This document shows, in pieces, positions 7,884 through 15,969 of a DNA stretch of 54,700 nucleotides. Made by a program: the position numbers and the translations under genes. Origin of the DNA: Desulfosporosinus sp. (GTDB lineage: Bacteria > Bacillota > Desulfitobacteriia > Desulfitobacteriales > Desulfitobacteriaceae); NCBI GenBank assembly GCA_020692355.1, contig JAIMKP010000020.1:1-54700 (forward strand). The letters are read 5' to 3'. The first letter of the stretch is position 1, and every line of letters starts with the position of its first letter. The notes under the pieces were generated by a model that searched no databases, was not told the DNA's origin, and saw only the letters and a list, made by a program, of their open reading frames with translations.

Positions 7884-8507
7884 ATGGCACAAGTAGGAAG
7901 CCCTCTCAAGGAAATGGGAAGCCTTCTCAAGGAAAAAGAAGAGCGAATCTTGGCTAGGTGGCAGAGTGTCCTCTTAGGGAGTTATCCAGAGAGTGCAGCG
8001 CGATTCTTTCAAAACAAGGACGCTCGTTTTACAAACCCAGTGGCCTACGCTTTAGAAGCAGGCATTCATGAGGTTTGGAACGGGCTCTTGGAGGGGAAAA
8101 CATCCCAGGAGCTCGCCCAAGCACTGGATCCCTTGCTGCGCCTGAGAGCGACGCAGGAACTGAGTCCCAGCCAGGCCGTAGGATTTATTCTCAAGTTAAA
8201 GGGGATCCTGCAAGAGGAAATGTCCACTGTAGGCCAATCGGCTCCAGAGGCTGCGGCACTCTTTTCTCTGGAGGAGCGGATTGACGCTCTGGCCTTGCTG
8301 GCCTTTGATGGGTACGTTCGTTGTCGGGAGCAGATTTTCGAACTTCGGGTCAGAGAACTGCGCCTGACGCTCGGAGGATTGTCCCCGAGAGAACGGGATG
8401 TGTCCTCAGGAGAACGGGATGTGTCCTCAGGAGAACGGGATGTGTCCTCAGGAGAACGGGACGTGGGGCCGGGTGTGCTCAACCTGACGCACCGGGCGAG
8501 GGAGTAA
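7884..8507 (+). CDS. RsbRD N-terminal-domain protein in front of dsrMKJOP
   Basis: This 207-aa soluble, mostly alpha-helical protein resembles the RsbRD_N domain (the non-haem globin-like N-terminal part of stressosome RsbR paralogues): KEKEERILARWQ near residue 15, a PVAYALEAG helix near 55, and LSPSQAVGFILKLKGIL near 95. No STAS domain follows. The C-terminal end instead holds three and a half in-frame copies of ERDVSSG (about residues 169-194), encoded by 21-bp tandem repeats. Its position between dsrD and dsrM suggests a sensory or assembly role for the membrane complex; that is inference. GGAGGAG precedes the ATG. Confidence 0.7.
   Translation: MAQVGSPLKEMGSLLKEKEERILARWQSVLLGSYPESAARFFQNKDARFTNPVAYALEAGIHEVWNGLLEGKTSQELAQALDPLLRLRATQELSPSQAVGFILKLKGILQEEMSTVGQSAPEAAALFSLEERIDALALLAFDGYVRCREQIFELRVRELRLTLGGLSPRERDVSSGERDVSSGERDVSSGERDVGPGVLNLTHRARE
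8389..8463 (+). repeat. 21-bp in-frame tandem repeat inside the RsbRD-domain gene
   Basis: Three perfect consecutive 21-nt units start at 8389, 8410 and 8431 (GAGAACGGGATGTGTCCTCAG reads across each), with a partial fourth at 8452. Each unit encodes seven residues, so copy changes keep the frame. Confidence 0.9.
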
Positions 8508-8572
8508 GACATGCTAACGGCTAATCTGGAAGCATGTGGAGAAACATGTGGGCTTGGAGAGAGGTGAGGGAG

Positions 8573-9559
8573 TTGAAGATTCTATACCCTTTATTGGGCG
8601 TATTAGCCCTCGTTCTACTCGCGTACGCGGGGGTTGTGGCGCATCTGAATGTTTTTTTTGGCATAGTTGTTCCGTATCTGGCGTTTTTGCTGTTTCTGGT
8701 CGGATTCATGGTTAGGGTGATCACGTGGGGCCGGTCTCCTGTTCCCTTTCGCATCCCGACGACCTGCGGGCAACAGAAATCCTTGCCTTGGATTAAACAG
8801 AATCGGCTTGAGAATCCGTCCTCTGCTCTGGGCGTTGTCGGTCGGATGACTTTGGAAGTCCTTCTGTTTCGCTCCCTTTTTCGCAATCTGAAGACAGAGA
8901 AGCGGGGAGATCGCTTAGCTTATGGTTCCGCCAAGTGGTTGTGGCTGGGAGGGCTGGTCTTTCACTGGTCTTTTCTCATCATCGTGTTGCGGCATCTCAG
9001 GCTATTCATGGAGCCGGTGCCGGTGTTGATCACGCAATTGGGTGACTTAGATAGCTTTCTCCAAATCGGAATTCCTCTCTTCTATATCACAGATGGACTT
9101 ATTTTGGCGGCTTTAACCTACCTCTTTTTGCGCCGGGTGCTCGTGCCGCAGATTCGCTACATTTCCCTGCAGGCAGACTATTTCCCCCTGTTTTTGCTCC
9201 TGGGGATCGCCGCCAGCGGCGTGCTGATGCGCTATGTGTGGAAAGTGGATATCGTGGAGGTGAAGGCGTTAACCATGAGTTTGGTCACGCTGAGGCCGGA
9301 AGTACCACTTTCGATCGGAGCCATCTTTTACATTCATCTTTTCCTGGTGAGTGCTCTGTTCGCCTACTTTCCGCTCAGCAAGCTGATGCATATGGGAGGG
9401 GTGTTCCTGAGCCCGACGCGCAACATGATCAACAACAGCCGTAGCGTTCGGCATATCAATCCCTGGAATTATCCGGTGCAGGTACACACTTATGAGGCGT
9501 ACGAAGCGGAGTTCCGGGCGAAGATGAAGAAGGCCGGGCTACCGCTGGAAACGGAGTGA
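8573..9559 (+). CDS. dsrM: DsrM, cytochrome b subunit of the DsrMKJOP complex
   Basis: This protein of about 328 aa is the membrane subunit of DsrMKJOP, related to NarI. It should oxidise menaquinol near the outside of the membrane and carry electrons by two b haems to DsrK. Hydrophobic segments occur near residues 3-20, 25-45, 125-145, 170-195, 205-225 and 255-275. Start choice is open: the TTG at 8573 (then MKILYPLLG) follows a GGTGAGGGAG ribosome site, while GTG 8564, ATG 8546 and ATG 8534 are in frame but poorly served. DsrK begins 6 nt after the stop. It differs clearly from the DsrM at 567. Confidence 0.9.
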   Translation: MKILYPLLGVLALVLLAYAGVVAHLNVFFGIVVPYLAFLLFLVGFMVRVITWGRSPVPFRIPTTCGQQKSLPWIKQNRLENPSSALGVVGRMTLEVLLFRSLFRNLKTEKRGDRLAYGSAKWLWLGGLVFHWSFLIIVLRHLRLFMEPVPVLITQLGDLDSFLQIGIPLFYITDGLILAALTYLFLRRVLVPQIRYISLQADYFPLFLLLGIAASGVLMRYVWKVDIVEVKALTMSLVTLRPEVPLSIGAIFYIHLFLVSALFAYFPLSKLMHMGGVFLSPTRNMINNSRSVRHINPWNYPVQVHTYEAYEAEFRAKMKKAGLPLETE

Positions 9560-9565
9560 CGGGGT

Positions 9566-11176
9566 ATGGCTAAAAAGGTGAAGCCGGAAGAATTACTGCA
9601 GTATGACTTGAAGCCGCCAAGGCAGGAATGGGTGGACACTCCAGTGGAGTTAAAGCCGGGCACATTTTGTTGGGGTGCGAAGGGGAAAAATCTGCAGACT
9701 GTGGGGTTCCCCAATGCCCGTGACTGGTCGCCCACCGAGGAGGACTGGAAACTACCGGAGGACTGGCAGGAAACGATCCTGGAGGGGATCGCGGATCGAC
9801 TGAAAAAATATCGTTCTTTTCGCCTGTTTATGGATGTCTGTGTGCGCTGCGGGGCTTGCGCGGATAAGTGTCACTTCTACATGGGCTCAGGGGATCCGAA
9901 GAATATGCCGGTATTGCGGGCAGAACTTCTCCGTTCGGTTTACCGTCGCTATTTTACCACACCGGGAAAACTCTTGGGCCGCTGGGCTGGGGCTAGGGAA
10001 CTCACGCCAGACGTGCTCAAAGAGTGGTGGTACTACTTCTTCCAGTGTACGGAGTGCCGCCGCTGTTCGGTCTTCTGTCCTTACGGGATCGACCAGGCCG
10101 AGATGACCATGATGGGCCGCGAACTCCTCAATTTGCTGGGACTCAATACGGATTGGATCGCCGGCCCCGTAGCTAACTGTTACATGAAGGGAAACCATGT
10201 GGGGCTCGAGCCGCAGACGATCACCAGCAACATCGAATTCATGTTGGAAGACATCGAGACGGTTACGGGTATTCAAATCGAGCCCAACTTTAACCGCAAA
10301 GGGGCAGAAATCCTGTTTGTGGCACCATCGGGGGACTTCTTCGCCGAACCGGGTACGTACACGTTTATGGGCTATTTGATGCTTTTTGAGGAATTAGGGT
10401 TGGACTATACCCTAAGCACGTATGCTTCCGAGGGCGGGAATTTTGGCTTTTTTACTTCTAATGAGATGGCAAAGCGGCTGAACAGTAAGATCTATGCTGA
10501 GGCTAAACGCCTCGGGGTGAAGTGGATTCTCGGCGGGGAATGCGGGCACATGTGGCGGGTGGTTCATCAGTATATGGACACCTGGAACGGTCCGGCGGAT
10601 TTCTTGGAAGAGCCGGTATCGCCGATCACGGGGACAAAATTCGAAAATGCCAAATCAACCAAGATGGTGCATATTGCGGAATTTACGGCGGATTTGATCC
10701 AGCATAATAAGCTGAAATTGGATAAAAGCCGCAATGATCACTTGAGGGTCACCTTCCACGATTCCTGTAATACGGCACGGGGCATGGGGATTTTGGAAGA
10801 GCCGCGCTATATCATTCGGAACGTCTGTAATCATTTTTATGAGATGCCGGAAGAGACAATCCGGGAGAAGACGCTCTGCTGTGGGAGCGGATCAGGGCTT
10901 AACGCCGGAGAGAACCTGGAACTCCGTTTGCGGGGTGGGTTCCCACGGGCTAACGCTGTGCGCTATGTCCGGGAAAAATACGGAGTGAACATGCTGGCTA
11001 ACATCTGTGCGGTGGACCGGGCCGCCATGCCGACGCTCATGGATTATTGGGTTCCGGGCGTCGGTGTGACTGGGGTACACGAGCTTGTGGCCAATGCTTT
11101 GGTCATGAAAGGGGAAAAGGAACGGACGACGGATCTGCGCGGGATGCCTTTACTTGGAAAGGACGGTGAGGCCTGA
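9566..11176 (+). CDS. dsrK: DsrK, catalytic Fe-S subunit of DsrMKJOP
   Basis: This 536-aa protein has the same layout as the DsrK at 1491: CVRCGACADKC near residue 91, CTECRRCSVFC near 161, then CCG-type motifs HDSC near 398 and CCGSGSG near 437. In the complex it is the cytoplasmic subunit that binds DsrC and reduces its trisulfide. The gene is wedged between dsrM (6-nt gap) and dsrJ (the stop shares a base with dsrJ's ATG), showing tight translational coupling. The last CCG region reads CAVDRAAMPT, so the final CxxC of the other copy (CAPCSNC) is not conserved here; the two DsrK forms may differ in cluster ligation. Confidence 0.94.
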   Translation: MAKKVKPEELLQYDLKPPRQEWVDTPVELKPGTFCWGAKGKNLQTVGFPNARDWSPTEEDWKLPEDWQETILEGIADRLKKYRSFRLFMDVCVRCGACADKCHFYMGSGDPKNMPVLRAELLRSVYRRYFTTPGKLLGRWAGARELTPDVLKEWWYYFFQCTECRRCSVFCPYGIDQAEMTMMGRELLNLLGLNTDWIAGPVANCYMKGNHVGLEPQTITSNIEFMLEDIETVTGIQIEPNFNRKGAEILFVAPSGDFFAEPGTYTFMGYLMLFEELGLDYTLSTYASEGGNFGFFTSNEMAKRLNSKIYAEAKRLGVKWILGGECGHMWRVVHQYMDTWNGPADFLEEPVSPITGTKFENAKSTKMVHIAEFTADLIQHNKLKLDKSRNDHLRVTFHDSCNTARGMGILEEPRYIIRNVCNHFYEMPEETIREKTLCCGSGSGLNAGENLELRLRGGFPRANAVRYVREKYGVNMLANICAVDRAAMPTLMDYWVPGVGVTGVHELVANALVMKGEKERTTDLRGMPLLGKDGEA

Positions 11177-11571
11177 TGTATAAGGGAGGAAGGATCATCG
11201 CTGGGCTCCTACTTTTTGCCTGCCTGGCGCTAATGCCATTTCTTATTAACATTGGGAAGGCAGCGGCCAAGCCGAGCCCGCAAGTGAATACACCCTTCAT
11301 TCAACAGCTAACAACTCAGACCTGTGTGGAGCCGGCTGCGTTTATGAAAACAGAGCATATGCAACTCTTAAATCAATGGCGGGACGCGGCGCTACGCGAC
11401 GGTAAAACGGTGTATGTCAACAGTCAGGGACAGTCGTTCCCGATTAGCCTGGAAAACAGCTGCCTAAAATGTCACTCCAACCCACAGCAGTTTTGCAACA
11501 CCTGTCATACGTATGCCGCTGTAAAGCCCTACTGTTGGGACTGCCATAATCAGGGAGGGACCAGCCAATGA
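11176..11571 (+). CDS. dsrJ: DsrJ, triheme cytochrome c subunit
   Basis: This 131-aa exported cytochrome has an N-terminal signal anchor (about residues 8-28) and three CxxCH haem sites packed at the C-terminus: CLKCH, CNTCH and CWDCH. The conserved upstream segment TCVEPAAFMKTEHMQLL (about residues 45-62) contains the Cys reported in other DsrJ proteins as an unusual axial haem ligand. Its ATG overlaps the dsrK stop by one base and its end overlaps dsrO by ATGA. The protein should sit on the outer face of the membrane with DsrO. Confidence 0.94.
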   Translation: MYKGGRIIAGLLLFACLALMPFLINIGKAAAKPSPQVNTPFIQQLTTQTCVEPAAFMKTEHMQLLNQWRDAALRDGKTVYVNSQGQSFPISLENSCLKCHSNPQQFCNTCHTYAAVKPYCWDCHNQGGTSQ

Positions 11572-12365
11572 GTGTGACGCGCAGGAGATTTTTAAAGCTG
11601 GGCCTTACGACCTTGGCGGGGGTCGGCGGCGCTATGGCCCTGGATGGGTTCTGGAGAGGAAGTGCGGAGGCCTCCGAGGTTTTAACGGACCAAAAGGCCT
11701 TGAAAGCCAAGCACTGGGCCATGGTGATCGATTCAGACCGCTTAAAATCGGCGGAGAATGTTCAGCGGATGATCGATGCTTGCCATCGGACCCACAATGT
11801 GCCCGACTTTGGCAACAGCAAAGATGAGATCAAGTGGATGGGGACTGAGACGTATGAACATGCTTTCCCAGGGCAGGAGAATGGTTATCTCAATGAGGGC
11901 ATCAAAGAGAAACTTTTCCCGGTGCTGTGTAATCATTGTGAGAATCCGGCTTGTGTGCGGGTTTGTCCGACCCAGGCTACGTTTAAGCGCCCAGATGGGA
12001 TCGTAGCCATGGATTACCACCGCTGCATCGGCTGTCGCTTTTGCATGGCAGCTTGCGCGTTCGGAGCCAGAAGCTTTAATTTCCGGGATCCCCGGCCCTT
12101 TATCAAGCAGGTGAATCCGGATTTCCCCACTCGCACCAAAGGGGTTGTGGAGAAGTGCAATTTCTGCGTGGAGAGGCTGGAGAAGGGGCTTCCACCCGCC
12201 TGTGTTGAGGCAAGCAACGGGGCCTTAATCTTTGGGGATCTGGATGATCCCAATTCGGAAGTGCGCCAAGTTCTAGCTACGCATTACAGCATCCGGCGTA
12301 AACCGGAATTGGGTACAGAACCCAGCGTTTACTATCTCATCGGTGGGGGGGAAGAGCATGCTTGA
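11568..12365 (+). CDS. dsrO: DsrO, exported Fe-S subunit with Tat signal
   Basis: This 265-aa ferredoxin-like protein starts with a twin-arginine signal (TRRRFLKLG, residues 4-12), so it is exported folded. Cysteine motifs for several [4Fe-4S] clusters follow: CNHCENPACVRVC near residue 122, CIGCRFCMAAC near 152, and CNFC near 197, the arrangement of the HybA/DmsB-type family. It overlaps dsrJ by 4 nt and dsrP by 8 nt. In DsrMKJOP it links DsrJ and the NrfD-like DsrP. Confidence 0.94.
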   Translation: MSVTRRRFLKLGLTTLAGVGGAMALDGFWRGSAEASEVLTDQKALKAKHWAMVIDSDRLKSAENVQRMIDACHRTHNVPDFGNSKDEIKWMGTETYEHAFPGQENGYLNEGIKEKLFPVLCNHCENPACVRVCPTQATFKRPDGIVAMDYHRCIGCRFCMAACAFGARSFNFRDPRPFIKQVNPDFPTRTKGVVEKCNFCVERLEKGLPPACVEASNGALIFGDLDDPNSEVRQVLATHYSIRRKPELGTEPSVYYLIGGGEEHA

Positions 12366-13527
12366 GAAAGCTCTAAGCGGAAGCCGAAGGTATTGGGCCT
12401 GGGTCGCGGTTCTATTGGCATTGATTGCTGTCGGGTTCAGTACCTACTTGAAGCAATATCATGAGGGACTAGGGATCACGGGCATGAGCCGGGATGTGTC
12501 CTGGGGGTTATATATCGCTCAGTTCACCTTTCTGGTGGGGGTAGCGGCCTCGGCCGTGATGGTTGCCATTCCCTACTATCTCCACAACTATAAGAAGTTC
12601 GGTAAGATTGTGATTTTAGGGGAGTTTCTGGCCGTGGCTTCCGTGATCATGTGTATCTTGTTCATCTTCGTGGATTTGGGTCAACCGGTGCGCGTGCTGA
12701 ACGTGTTGCTCCATCCGACGCCCCATTCCGTGATGTTTTGGGACATGATCGTGCTGAGCGGATATCTTCTGCTCAACCTCATCATCGGCTGGACTTCCCT
12801 GGGGGCGGAACGCAAGGGATTTCCTCCTCCGTCATGGGTCAAACCGCTGATCTATATCGCCATACCGTGGGCGGTCAGCATTCATACGGTGACAGCGTTT
12901 TTGTATGCCGGATTGCCGGGGAGAAGCCATTGGCTTACGGCGATCATGGCGGCACGCTTTCTGGCTTCGGCTTTTGCTGCCGGTCCTGCACTCCTCGTCA
13001 TCCTCTGCCTGTTGCTGAGACGCTTGAGTACCTTTGACGCGGGGAGCGAAAGCATCCAGGCTTTAGCAAAAATCGTGGCCTATGCCATGAGTGCGAATGT
13101 ATTTTTCTTCCTGCTGGAGGTGTTCACTGCCTTTTACAGCCATATACCTGAGCACATGGCTCCCATTCGCTATCTGTTCTTCGGGCTGGAAGGGCATCAG
13201 GGGCTGGTTGGGTTTATGTGGAGCGCCGCCATTCTCGCCTTTGTGGGTATTGGACTTCTGATTAACCCGTCCACGCGTAAGAATGAGAGGGTATTGCCTT
13301 TCGCTTTGGCGGCGGTGTTCATCGCGGCCTGGATTGACAAGGGTCTGGGGCTTATCGTTGGCGGATTTATTCCTAATCCGATGGGTCGAATCACTGAGTA
13401 TGCGCCGACTTTTCCGGAAATATGGATCACGCTCGGCGTTTACAGTATTGGATTGTTGGTTTTAACCGTTCTCTATAAGGTCGCGATTGCCGTGCGGGAG
13501 GAGGAATCTCTGGCAGCGCACGGATAA
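12358..13527 (+). CDS. dsrP: DsrP, NrfD-type membrane subunit
   Basis: This 389-aa integral membrane protein of the NrfD/PsrC family has about ten hydrophobic segments from residue 12 to the C-terminus. Family members exchange electrons with the quinone pool without haem and pair with a DsrO-type Fe-S protein. The ATG at 12358 is preferred over the GTG at 12343 because GGGGGGAAG lies just before it; translation then overlaps the dsrO end. It closes the dsrMKJOP set. The next 200 nt hold no gene. Confidence 0.93.
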   Translation: MLEKALSGSRRYWAWVAVLLALIAVGFSTYLKQYHEGLGITGMSRDVSWGLYIAQFTFLVGVAASAVMVAIPYYLHNYKKFGKIVILGEFLAVASVIMCILFIFVDLGQPVRVLNVLLHPTPHSVMFWDMIVLSGYLLLNLIIGWTSLGAERKGFPPPSWVKPLIYIAIPWAVSIHTVTAFLYAGLPGRSHWLTAIMAARFLASAFAAGPALLVILCLLLRRLSTFDAGSESIQALAKIVAYAMSANVFFFLLEVFTAFYSHIPEHMAPIRYLFFGLEGHQGLVGFMWSAAILAFVGIGLLINPSTRKNERVLPFALAAVFIAAWIDKGLGLIVGGFIPNPMGRITEYAPTFPEIWITLGVYSIGLLVLTVLYKVAIAVREEESLAAHG

Positions 13528-13678
13528 TCCCGAATAAGCCGAAGTCGGTTGCTGTAGGAGTCGGATAATCCGGCGCCGGCAGTAAAAGTCAGCTGTAAAA
13601 GCTAGCCACGGAAGCTGAAGAAGCTGCCGAGGAAGTTGAGGGAACTGAGGGAATTGGGTTATTGATCGAGTGATGCTG

Positions 13679-13698
13679 TTGAACCGCTAATGGTTCAA
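13679..13698 (+). promoter_or_regulatory. Inverted repeat upstream of dsrC
   Basis: TTGAACC (13679-13685), loop GCTAAT, GGTTCAA (13692-13698) form a perfect 7-bp inverted repeat 31 nt before dsrC. The rest of 13528-13729 holds no ORF. dsrC may therefore have its own promoter or leader, but I see no clear -10/-35 pair. Confidence 0.45.
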
Positions 13699-13729
13699 AT
13701 AGATTATCTGAACAAAGGAGGAGATCCGT

Positions 13730-14044
13730 ATGGCAGAAATTGTGGTTGGGACGCTCACCCTGGCTCTGGATGAAGATGGTTTTCTTGAGAATGCGGACGA
13801 ATGGAATGAAGAGGTGGCTTTGGCGTTGGCAGCCACTGAGGAGGTCGTCCTTACGGAGGAACACTGGGAGCTTATCAATTATCTGCGCAATTATTATGCA
13901 GAATACAATGTGGCGCCCATGGTTCGCAAATTAGTCAAGGACAGCGGCAAGAGTCTGCAAGAGATCTATGCGCTATTTCCGAGCGGCCCTGGGAAAGGAG
14001 CCTGCAAAATCGCCGGGCTGCCCAAACCGACAGGGTGCGTCTAA
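13730..14044 (+). CDS. dsrC: DsrC, sulfur-carrier protein
   Basis: This 104-aa cytoplasmic protein has the full DsrC C-terminal arm ending GACKIAGLPKPTGCV, with both functional cysteines (Cys92 and the penultimate Cys103). DsrAB loads sulfur between these two to form a trisulfide, which DsrK-type proteins then reduce; having both residues separates true DsrC from RspA/TusE relatives. AAGGAGGAG precedes the ATG. Downstream, a strong terminator at 14051-14072 suggests that dsrC can be transcribed separately and more abundantly than its neighbours, as reported in other sulfite and sulfate reducers. Confidence 0.96.
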   Translation: MAEIVVGTLTLALDEDGFLENADEWNEEVALALAATEEVVLTEEHWELINYLRNYYAEYNVAPMVRKLVKDSGKSLQEIYALFPSGPGKGACKIAGLPKPTGCV

Positions 14045-14050
14045 GCCCAC

Positions 14051-14072
14051 GGGGGGATGATTCCCCCCTTTT
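14051..14072 (+). terminator. Terminator after dsrC
   Basis: GGGGGGA (14051-14057), loop TGAT, TCCCCCC (14062-14068), then TTTT. It is a compact rho-independent terminator 6 nt after the dsrC stop. Confidence 0.88.
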
Positions 14073-14119
14073 ACAGGGAGTCAACGGAAAGCACTGAGTA
14101 GGGAAGGGGTGTGGGGTCG

Positions 14120-15712
14120 ATGCCGGGGACTGGGGAGAAGGATCGACTGCAGAGCTTCCAGGGCGAAGGGTCAGGGCATGTTCCCCGGATCATCATAGGA
14201 GCCCCCCAGGGGCGCAGTGGAAAGACGACCGTAACGCTCGGGCTCTTGCGGGCCTTGAACCGGATGGGCGTCGCCGTGCAACCCTTTAAGAAGGGTCCTG
14301 ACTATATCGATCCAAGTTGGCATCGGGCTGCGGCAGGGCGGGATTGCCGGAACTTGGACTCCTACTTTATGAGCCCGGAGCAAATCCGCTCTTCTTTGCT
14401 CAAGGCGTCCCAGGGCAGCGCTTTAACGGTCATCGAGGGTGCTATGGGATTATTTGACGGGATCGATCTGGCAGGCAGTACTTCGACGGCGGAAATCGCG
14501 AAAATCACGGGATCCCCGGTGATCCTGGTCGTCGATGCCACCCGCATGACCCGGAGTGTGGCGGCCTTGGTCAAAGGGTATCAAATCTTCGATCCGGGTA
14601 TCAGTGTGGTTGGGGTCATCTTAAACAAGGTAGCAAGGGCGCGTCAGGAGAAGTTGATGCGCGAGGCCATCGAAATGTTTTGCGGCCTCCCGGTGCTGGG
14701 GGCACTGCCCAAAGAGGCTTCCGTGAGCATACCGGATCGCCACCTGGGCCTCGTCACACAGGAAGAAATGGCGGAAGCCGTGTCGCTCGTGGATGGATTG
14801 GCCGATCTTATCCAGAAACATGTGGATCTCGCCGCGGTGTGCGCCCTGGCAGAAAAAGCGCCGAAATTGCCTGCGACCGCACAGACCACCGCCGTGCAGA
14901 CCATCGTCGCACTCAAGAGCACCCCGGATAGTGATGCGATAACAGCAAATAGTGCTGTGCTAGGGGAAAGGGTCGTTATCGGGAACCACGGCCACCGGTC
15001 TTTAAGTGATTTGGGGAGTGCGATGCTTGGGCAAAGTTTTCCGGTGCGGATCGGGGTCTTGCGGGATCGGGTGTTCAGCTTCTACTACCCGGAGAATTTG
15101 CAGGCTTTACGGCAGTATGGCGCTGAGCTGCTCTCGATTAATAGTCTGACAGATTCTTGCTTGCCTGAGGATTTGGACGGTTTATATATTGGTGGAGGCT
15201 TTCCGGAAGTGTTTGCGGCGGAACTGGGAGGCAATAGACATCTGTGTGAAGACATTCGCTGCGCTACCGAAGCGGGGCTTCCAGTTTATGCGGAATGCGG
15301 AGGGCTGATGTACTTGGGCCGGAGCCTCCAGGTGAATGGCCAAACCTTCGCGATGGTCGGCGCTCTGCCGCTGGATACCGTGATGGAGGCTAAGCCGCAG
15401 GGACATGGTTACACCAGCATGGAGGTTTTAAAGGATAATCCCTGGTTTAGCGGCACGCAAAGCGTGCGAGGACACGAATTTCATCATTCCCGGATTGTGA
15501 ACCTTGATCCCAAAGTCCGGTTTGGGCTGCGTGTGGAGCGGGGTTTTGGCATCGACGGGGAGCATGACGGAATCTTGTATCGGGGAATCTATGCGGCCTA
15601 CAATCACATTCATGTGCTTAGTTGTCCCACTTGGGCATCATCATTCGTGAATCTGGCTGGAGCATATCATCAAGTAAGGTGGGGGAACAAGAAATGGGCT
15701 GCTGGAGAATAA
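14120..15712 (+). CDS. dsrN: CbiA/CobB-type amidase, probable siroheme amidase DsrN
   Basis: This protein of about 530 aa has the cobyrinic-acid a,c-diamide synthase layout. An ATP-binding N-terminal domain (IIIGAPQGRSGKTTVT near residue 22, KKGPDYIDPSW near 59) is joined to a C-terminal class-I glutamine amidotransferase domain with nucleophile Cys in YAECGGLMYLG (about residue 393). No other cobalamin gene is nearby, whereas dsrC lies just upstream. In dsr loci this homologue is DsrN, which amidates siroheme to the form found in DsrAB. A cobalamin role remains possible. Start is ATG 14120; GTG 14111 is also in frame with a GGGAAGGGG site. Confidence 0.82.
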   Translation: MPGTGEKDRLQSFQGEGSGHVPRIIIGAPQGRSGKTTVTLGLLRALNRMGVAVQPFKKGPDYIDPSWHRAAAGRDCRNLDSYFMSPEQIRSSLLKASQGSALTVIEGAMGLFDGIDLAGSTSTAEIAKITGSPVILVVDATRMTRSVAALVKGYQIFDPGISVVGVILNKVARARQEKLMREAIEMFCGLPVLGALPKEASVSIPDRHLGLVTQEEMAEAVSLVDGLADLIQKHVDLAAVCALAEKAPKLPATAQTTAVQTIVALKSTPDSDAITANSAVLGERVVIGNHGHRSLSDLGSAMLGQSFPVRIGVLRDRVFSFYYPENLQALRQYGAELLSINSLTDSCLPEDLDGLYIGGGFPEVFAAELGGNRHLCEDIRCATEAGLPVYAECGGLMYLGRSLQVNGQTFAMVGALPLDTVMEAKPQGHGYTSMEVLKDNPWFSGTQSVRGHEFHHSRIVNLDPKVRFGLRVERGFGIDGEHDGILYRGIYAAYNHIHVLSCPTWASSFVNLAGAYHQVRWGNKKWAAGE

Positions 15713-15871
15713 ATGGGTTTTGGGGAAAGGGGGGAGGCAATAACGAAACGGTTATACGCCATAAAGAATTTAACGGAAGGGGGAAAGAACGATTGAGCCG
15801 ATGGGGGCTGAAGGAAAGATAAGTCTAAGAAAGGGGGAAGAAACAGCAGAATCCAGCTTACTTTGTGAAAG

Positions 15872-15923
15872 AACTATTTTTCCTAAAAGTATAGTTTTAA
15901 TTAATCCTGCAACGGAATATAAT
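15872..15923 (+). promoter_or_regulatory. Candidate LysR-type operator and promoter of the YeiH-like gene
   Basis: AACTAT (15872-15877) and ATAGTT (15891-15896) form an interrupted 25-nt dyad, the size of a LysR recognition site, directly upstream of a weak -35 (TTTTAA, 15895-15900), a 17-bp spacer and a perfect TATAAT (15918-15923). A LysR gene lies 2 kb downstream. Region 15713-15871 holds no gene. Confidence 0.5.
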
Positions 15924-15969
15924 AAATATGTAATGGATCCTTGAGACCATTACGAGGAGGATAGCTAAT

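Noticed and set aside
8389-8463. CRISPR-like array
   Set aside because: Repeats are directly adjacent without spacers and keep a reading frame; no cas gene is near.
8066-8512. Minus-strand 148-aa frame with SRSPEDT repeats
   Set aside because: It is the antisense of the 21-bp tandem repeat in the RsbRD-domain gene; no ribosome site.
12358-13527. Polysulfide reductase PsrC call for the NrfD-type protein
   Set aside because: Same superfamily, but tight linkage with dsrMKJO makes DsrP the better call.
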